From the NCBI RefSeq assembly GCF_958405895.1, contig NZ_CATZAR010000004.1: DNA of 64,000 nt, one strand, 5' to 3'. Below the pieces are notes generated by a model. It was not told where the DNA came from, ran no database searches, and saw only the letters and a program-made list of their open reading frames with translations. How positions within the stretch are numbered: the stretch's first letter is position 1; each line of letters begins with the position of its first letter. Positions 59,506 through 64,000 of this stretch are shown here, piece by piece. Origin of the DNA: Ralstonia thomasii (lineage in GTDB: Bacteria; Pseudomonadota; Gammaproteobacteria; Burkholderiales; Burkholderiaceae). Position numbers and translations under genes: made by a program.

Positions 59506-60711
59506 ATGGAACTGCAAGGCAAACATTTCGTGCTCGGCCTGACCGGGGGCATCGCGTGCTACAAGTCGGCCGAGCTGGTGCGGCTCTTGACCAAGGCGGG
59601 CGCCACCGTGCAGGTGGTGATGACCGAGGCCGCCACGCACTTCATCACGCCGGTGACGATGCAGGCGCTTTCCGGTCGCCCGGTCTTCACGTCGCAGTGG
59701 GATGGCCGCATCGGCAACAACATGCCGCACATCGACCTCTCGCGCGAGGCAGATGCCATCGTCATTGCGCCTGCCTCCACGGACTTTCTCGCCAAGCTCG
59801 CGCACGGCATGGCCGACGATCTGCTCTCAACGCTGTGCATCGCGCGCGATTGCCCGCTGCTCGTGGCGCCCGCGATGAACCGCCAGATGTGGGCCGCGCC
59901 CGCCACGCAACGCAATGCCGCCCAACTGCGCGCCGACGACGTCACCCTGCTCGGCCCCGATGCCGGCGACCAGGCCTGCGGCGAAGTCGGCGACGGCCGC
60001 ATGCTCGAGCCGGAAGACATCGTCCAGCAACTCATTGGCTTCTTCCAGCCCAAGCTGCTGCGAGGACACCGGGTGCTGCTGACAGCCGGCCCGACCTTCG
60101 AGCCAATCGACCCGGTGCGCGGCATCACGAACCTGTCCAGCGGCAAGATGGGTTTTGCGCTGGCGCGGGCGGCATCGCAGGCCGGTGCGGAGGTCACGCT
60201 CGTTGCCGGTCCGTGCCATCAGGACACCCCTGCAGGCGTATTGCGCATCGATGTGCAAACCGCCCAGCAGATGCACGACGCCGTCATGCACGAACTGGAT
60301 ACGGCAAAGAACGACATCTTCATTGCCGTCGCCGCTGTGGCCGATTGGCGTGTGGCACAGGCGGCAGAGCACAAGCTGAAGAAGCAGAGCGACGCCGACG
60401 TGCCCTCTCTAACGTTCACGCAGAACCCCGACATCCTGGCGGCTGTCGCACGCCGCCCGAATGCGCCGTTCTGCGTCGGTTTTGCGGCCGAAACGGAGCG
60501 GCTGGAGGAGTTTGGCGAGGCCAAGCGTCAGAAGAAGGGCATCCCGTTGCTGGTCGGCAATCTCGGCCATCAGACTTTCGGCCGCGACGACAACGAAGTG
60601 GCGCTCTTCGATGCAAAGGGGATCACGCGCCTGCCGCGTGCCGACAAGCTGACGCTCGCGCGCCAGATCGTCGCGGCCATCGCCGATCGCGTGCATGGGG
60701 CTCAGTCATGA
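59506..60711 (+). CDS. coaBC: Phosphopantothenoylcysteine decarboxylase/synthetase CoaBC
   Basis: 401 residues, bifunctional enzyme of coenzyme A synthesis. CoaC flavodoxin-like domain first (LGLTGGIACYKSAELV, PHIDLSREAD with the catalytic His, APAMNRQMW, QACGEVGDGRM), then CoaB (LLTAGPTFEPIDPVRGITNLSSGKMG, AVADWR, KLKKQSD). The ATG at 59506 gives MELQGKHFVLGLTGG. The stop overlaps the next ORF by ATGA. Confidence 0.96.
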   Translation: MELQGKHFVLGLTGGIACYKSAELVRLLTKAGATVQVVMTEAATHFITPVTMQALSGRPVFTSQWDGRIGNNMPHIDLSREADAIVIAPASTDFLAKLAHGMADDLLSTLCIARDCPLLVAPAMNRQMWAAPATQRNAAQLRADDVTLLGPDAGDQACGEVGDGRMLEPEDIVQQLIGFFQPKLLRGHRVLLTAGPTFEPIDPVRGITNLSSGKMGFALARAASQAGAEVTLVAGPCHQDTPAGVLRIDVQTAQQMHDAVMHELDTAKNDIFIAVAAVADWRVAQAAEHKLKKQSDADVPSLTFTQNPDILAAVARRPNAPFCVGFAAETERLEEFGEAKRQKKGIPLLVGNLGHQTFGRDDNEVALFDAKGITRLPRADKLTLARQIVAAIADRVHGAQS

Positions 60712-61754
60712 GCGCCGCGCCGATCCGCCTGTCCGTCCTCGATCAAAGCCCCGTCATCTACGGCCACAGCGCGCGCGATGCCATCGCCGCGACGGTCGAC
60801 CTGGCGCAACTCACGGATGCACTCGGCTACACGCGCTACTGGTGCGCCGAGCACCACGGCCTGCGTGGCGTCAGCAATCCGGCGCCGGAAGTGATGATCG
60901 CCCGCGTGGCGAGCGCCACGAAACACCTGCGCGTGGGCTCCGGCGGCGTGATGCTGCCGTATTACAGCCCGTTCAAGCTGGCCGAGCAGTTCCGCCTGCT
61001 GGAAGCGCTGTTCCCGAACCGCATCGACCTGGGCGTCGGCCGCGCACCCGGCGGCGACATGCGCACCGCGCAGGCCGTGGCCATGGGCGACTACAACCGC
61101 GGCGACATCTTCCCGCAGCAGGTGCAGGAACTGATCTGGCACTTGACGGGCACGCTACCGCCGGATCACCCCGCCTACGGCGTCATCCTGCAGCCCGAGA
61201 TCGACACCCGACCCGAACTGTGGGTGCTCGGCTCCAGCGATTTTGGCGGCGCGCTGGCCGCGCGCCTGGGTATCCGTTTCGCGTTCGCGCACTTCATCAA
61301 CCCGCACGTCGGGCACATCGTCTCCCAGCAGTACCGCACCGATTTCGAACCTGGCTACGATGCGCGCCCGTATAGCGCCGCCGCCGTCTTCGTGATCGCC
61401 GCCGACACCGAGGCCGAGGCGCGCCGCTATGAAGCTGCCATCGACCTGCGCCGCGTGCAGATGGCGCTTGGCGTGAATGGCCCGATCCCGACCGTCGAGC
61501 AAGGCGAAGCGCACGTCTACACCGAACGCGACCAGGCCATCGTCATGCGCGAGCGGCCGCGCAGCATCATCGGCACGCCGGAATCCGTGGCCGAGCAGAT
61601 GCATGCGCTCAAGGACCGCTTTGTCGCCGACGAACTGATCGTGCTGACCGTCGCGCCAAGCTACAAGGCGCGCCTGCGCTCATACGAGCTGCTAGCCGAG
61701 GCGTTTGCGCTACCATCTCCGGCTTCTGCAACCTCTTCGGCCTGCCCCGCATGA
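60708..61754 (+). CDS. LLM-class (luciferase-like) flavin oxidoreductase
   Basis: 348 residues, TIM-barrel luciferase-like family: LGYTRYWCAEHHG near the start, RVGSGGVMLPYYSPFKLAEQFRLLEALFPNRIDLGVGRAPGG, and IIGTPESVAEQM near the end. Reaction unknown; such proteins use FMN or F420 to oxidise diverse substrates, and this subgroup is often annotated only as MsnO8-type oxidoreductase. It is wedged between coaBC and dut with 4-base overlaps on both sides, so it is made in step with two core enzymes. Confidence 0.88.
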   Translation: MSAAPIRLSVLDQSPVIYGHSARDAIAATVDLAQLTDALGYTRYWCAEHHGLRGVSNPAPEVMIARVASATKHLRVGSGGVMLPYYSPFKLAEQFRLLEALFPNRIDLGVGRAPGGDMRTAQAVAMGDYNRGDIFPQQVQELIWHLTGTLPPDHPAYGVILQPEIDTRPELWVLGSSDFGGALAARLGIRFAFAHFINPHVGHIVSQQYRTDFEPGYDARPYSAAAVFVIAADTEAEARRYEAAIDLRRVQMALGVNGPIPTVEQGEAHVYTERDQAIVMRERPRSIIGTPESVAEQMHALKDRFVADELIVLTVAPSYKARLRSYELLAEAFALPSPASATSSACPA

Positions 61755-62197
61755 AACTCGACGTCAAGATCCTCGACGCCCGCCTGCACGAACAACTCCC
61801 GCAGTACGCCACCACCGGCAGCGCCGGGCTGGACCTGCGCGCCTGCGTCGACGCCCCGCTCACCATCGAACCTGGCACTACGCACCTGATCCCGACCGGC
61901 ATGGCGATCCACCTGGCCGACCCGGGCTATGCCGCGCTGATCCTGCCGCGCTCGGGCATGGGCCACAAACATGGCATCGTGCTGGGCAACTTGGTCGGCC
62001 TGATCGATTCGGATTACCAGGGCCAGCTGATGGTCAGCACGTGGAACCGCGGCAGCACTGCGTTCGTGCTCAACCCGATGGAGCGGCTTGCGCAGCTCGT
62101 GATCGTGCCGGTGGTACAAGCCGAGCTGAACATCGTGGACGACTTTGCCGAGAGCGAGCGCGGTGCCGGTGGTTTCGGCAGCACCGGGCGTCACTGA
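61751..62197 (+). CDS. dut: dUTP diphosphatase
   Basis: 148 residues; trimeric dUTPase that removes dUTP and makes dUMP for thymidylate. All five motifs are present: GSAGLDLRA, PRSGMGHKHG, GLIDSDYQGQL (catalytic Asp), ERLAQLVIVP and the C-terminal arm GAGGFGSTGRH. The ATG overlaps the preceding stop by 4 bases. coaBC-dut neighbourhood is conserved in proteobacteria; the terminator at 62217 ends the unit. Confidence 0.97.
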   Translation: MKLDVKILDARLHEQLPQYATTGSAGLDLRACVDAPLTIEPGTTHLIPTGMAIHLADPGYAALILPRSGMGHKHGIVLGNLVGLIDSDYQGQLMVSTWNRGSTAFVLNPMERLAQLVIVPVVQAELNIVDDFAESERGAGGFGSTGRH

Positions 62198-62216
62198 CAA
62201 TATCGCCCACATATAA

Positions 62217-62243
62217 AAAAGGCCCGGAACTTCCGGGCCTTTT
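62217..62243. terminator. Bidirectional terminator between dut and clpA
   Basis: Stem AAAAGGCCCGGAA / TTCCGGGCCTTTT around a single centre base, between convergent genes. Confidence 0.92.
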
Positions 62244-62262
62244 GTTTGGTGCGACAAACTCG

Positions 62263-64000
<1,738 letters not shown>

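Overview
The window is a stretch of GC-rich core chromosome from a beta-proteobacterium, most likely a Ralstonia (pickettii/insidiosa/solanacearum type, Burkholderiaceae). I judge this from protein flavour and gene order: pepA-holC-DUF2486, lptFG opposite pepA, cysI-DUF934-cysHDN-cobA beside cysB, fkpB-ispH, rpmBG, ileS-lspA, coaBC-dut. No species can be proved without a search. There is no prophage, CRISPR array, secretion cluster or antiphage island. The only mobile DNA is the end of an IS3-like element cut by the left edge.

Layout. 1-4 kb: IS end, lgt, a LysR regulator divergent from a first dihydroxy-acid dehydratase (ilvD-like). 4-9 kb: DUF2486-holC-pepA on minus; lptF-lptG-short CbiX on plus, with overlapping stop/start codons. 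9-18 kb: a sulfur-assimilation and siroheme block (cobA, cysN, cysD, cysH, DUF934, cysI, a TauE-type exporter, cysB). 18-22 kb: orphan periplasmic binding protein, beta-hydroxyacid dehydrogenase, tRNA-Leu(CAA), second ilvD. 22-29 kb: dkgB-like reductase and MFS pump opposite marR-ClC; a Cache-GGDEF cyclase; an SDR-like protein. 29.6-32.7 kb: ferredoxin-type reductase, then an argD-like aminotransferase behind a strong promoter, a tiny Arg-rich leader ORF and a terminator; GNAT. 32.7-37.8 kb: livK / livHMGF transporter. 38-41 kb: ispH-fkpB, radC, rpmB-rpmG. 41-45 kb: NAD synthesis (nadB against nadA-nadC). 45-51 kb: fatty-acid desaturase with a TTG start; purN-rsmB-PLD nuclease-mscS joined by 4-base overlaps. 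51-54 kb: NarL-type response regulator convergent with a hybrid histidine kinase. 54-64 kb: ribF, ileS-lspA-DUF4180, ydcF-like, coaBC-LLM oxidoreductase-dut, and the 3' part of clpA.

How it works together. CysDN make APS, CysH (cysteine pattern of APS reductases) makes sulfite, and CysI makes sulfide using siroheme whose synthesis needs CobA and probably the short CbiX. There is no cysJ or cysC here, and DUF934 sits where a partner of CysI would be expected. The two ilvD paralogues differ in cluster cysteines: one has the three-cysteine [2Fe-2S] pattern, the other the E. coli [4Fe-4S] pattern.

The most unusual signal is upstream of the argD-like gene. A near-consensus promoter places transcription at, or a few bases before, the ATG of a 23-codon ORF with four consecutive Arg codons. 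A strong intrinsic terminator follows, before the structural gene. This looks like an undescribed arginine-responsive attenuator, an attenuator-derived sRNA, or both. I could not find a classical antiterminator pairing, so the mechanism is open. Promoter and operator calls are read by eye. Gene starts were moved from the longest open frame to the codon best supported by family N-termini, ribosome-binding sites and overlaps.
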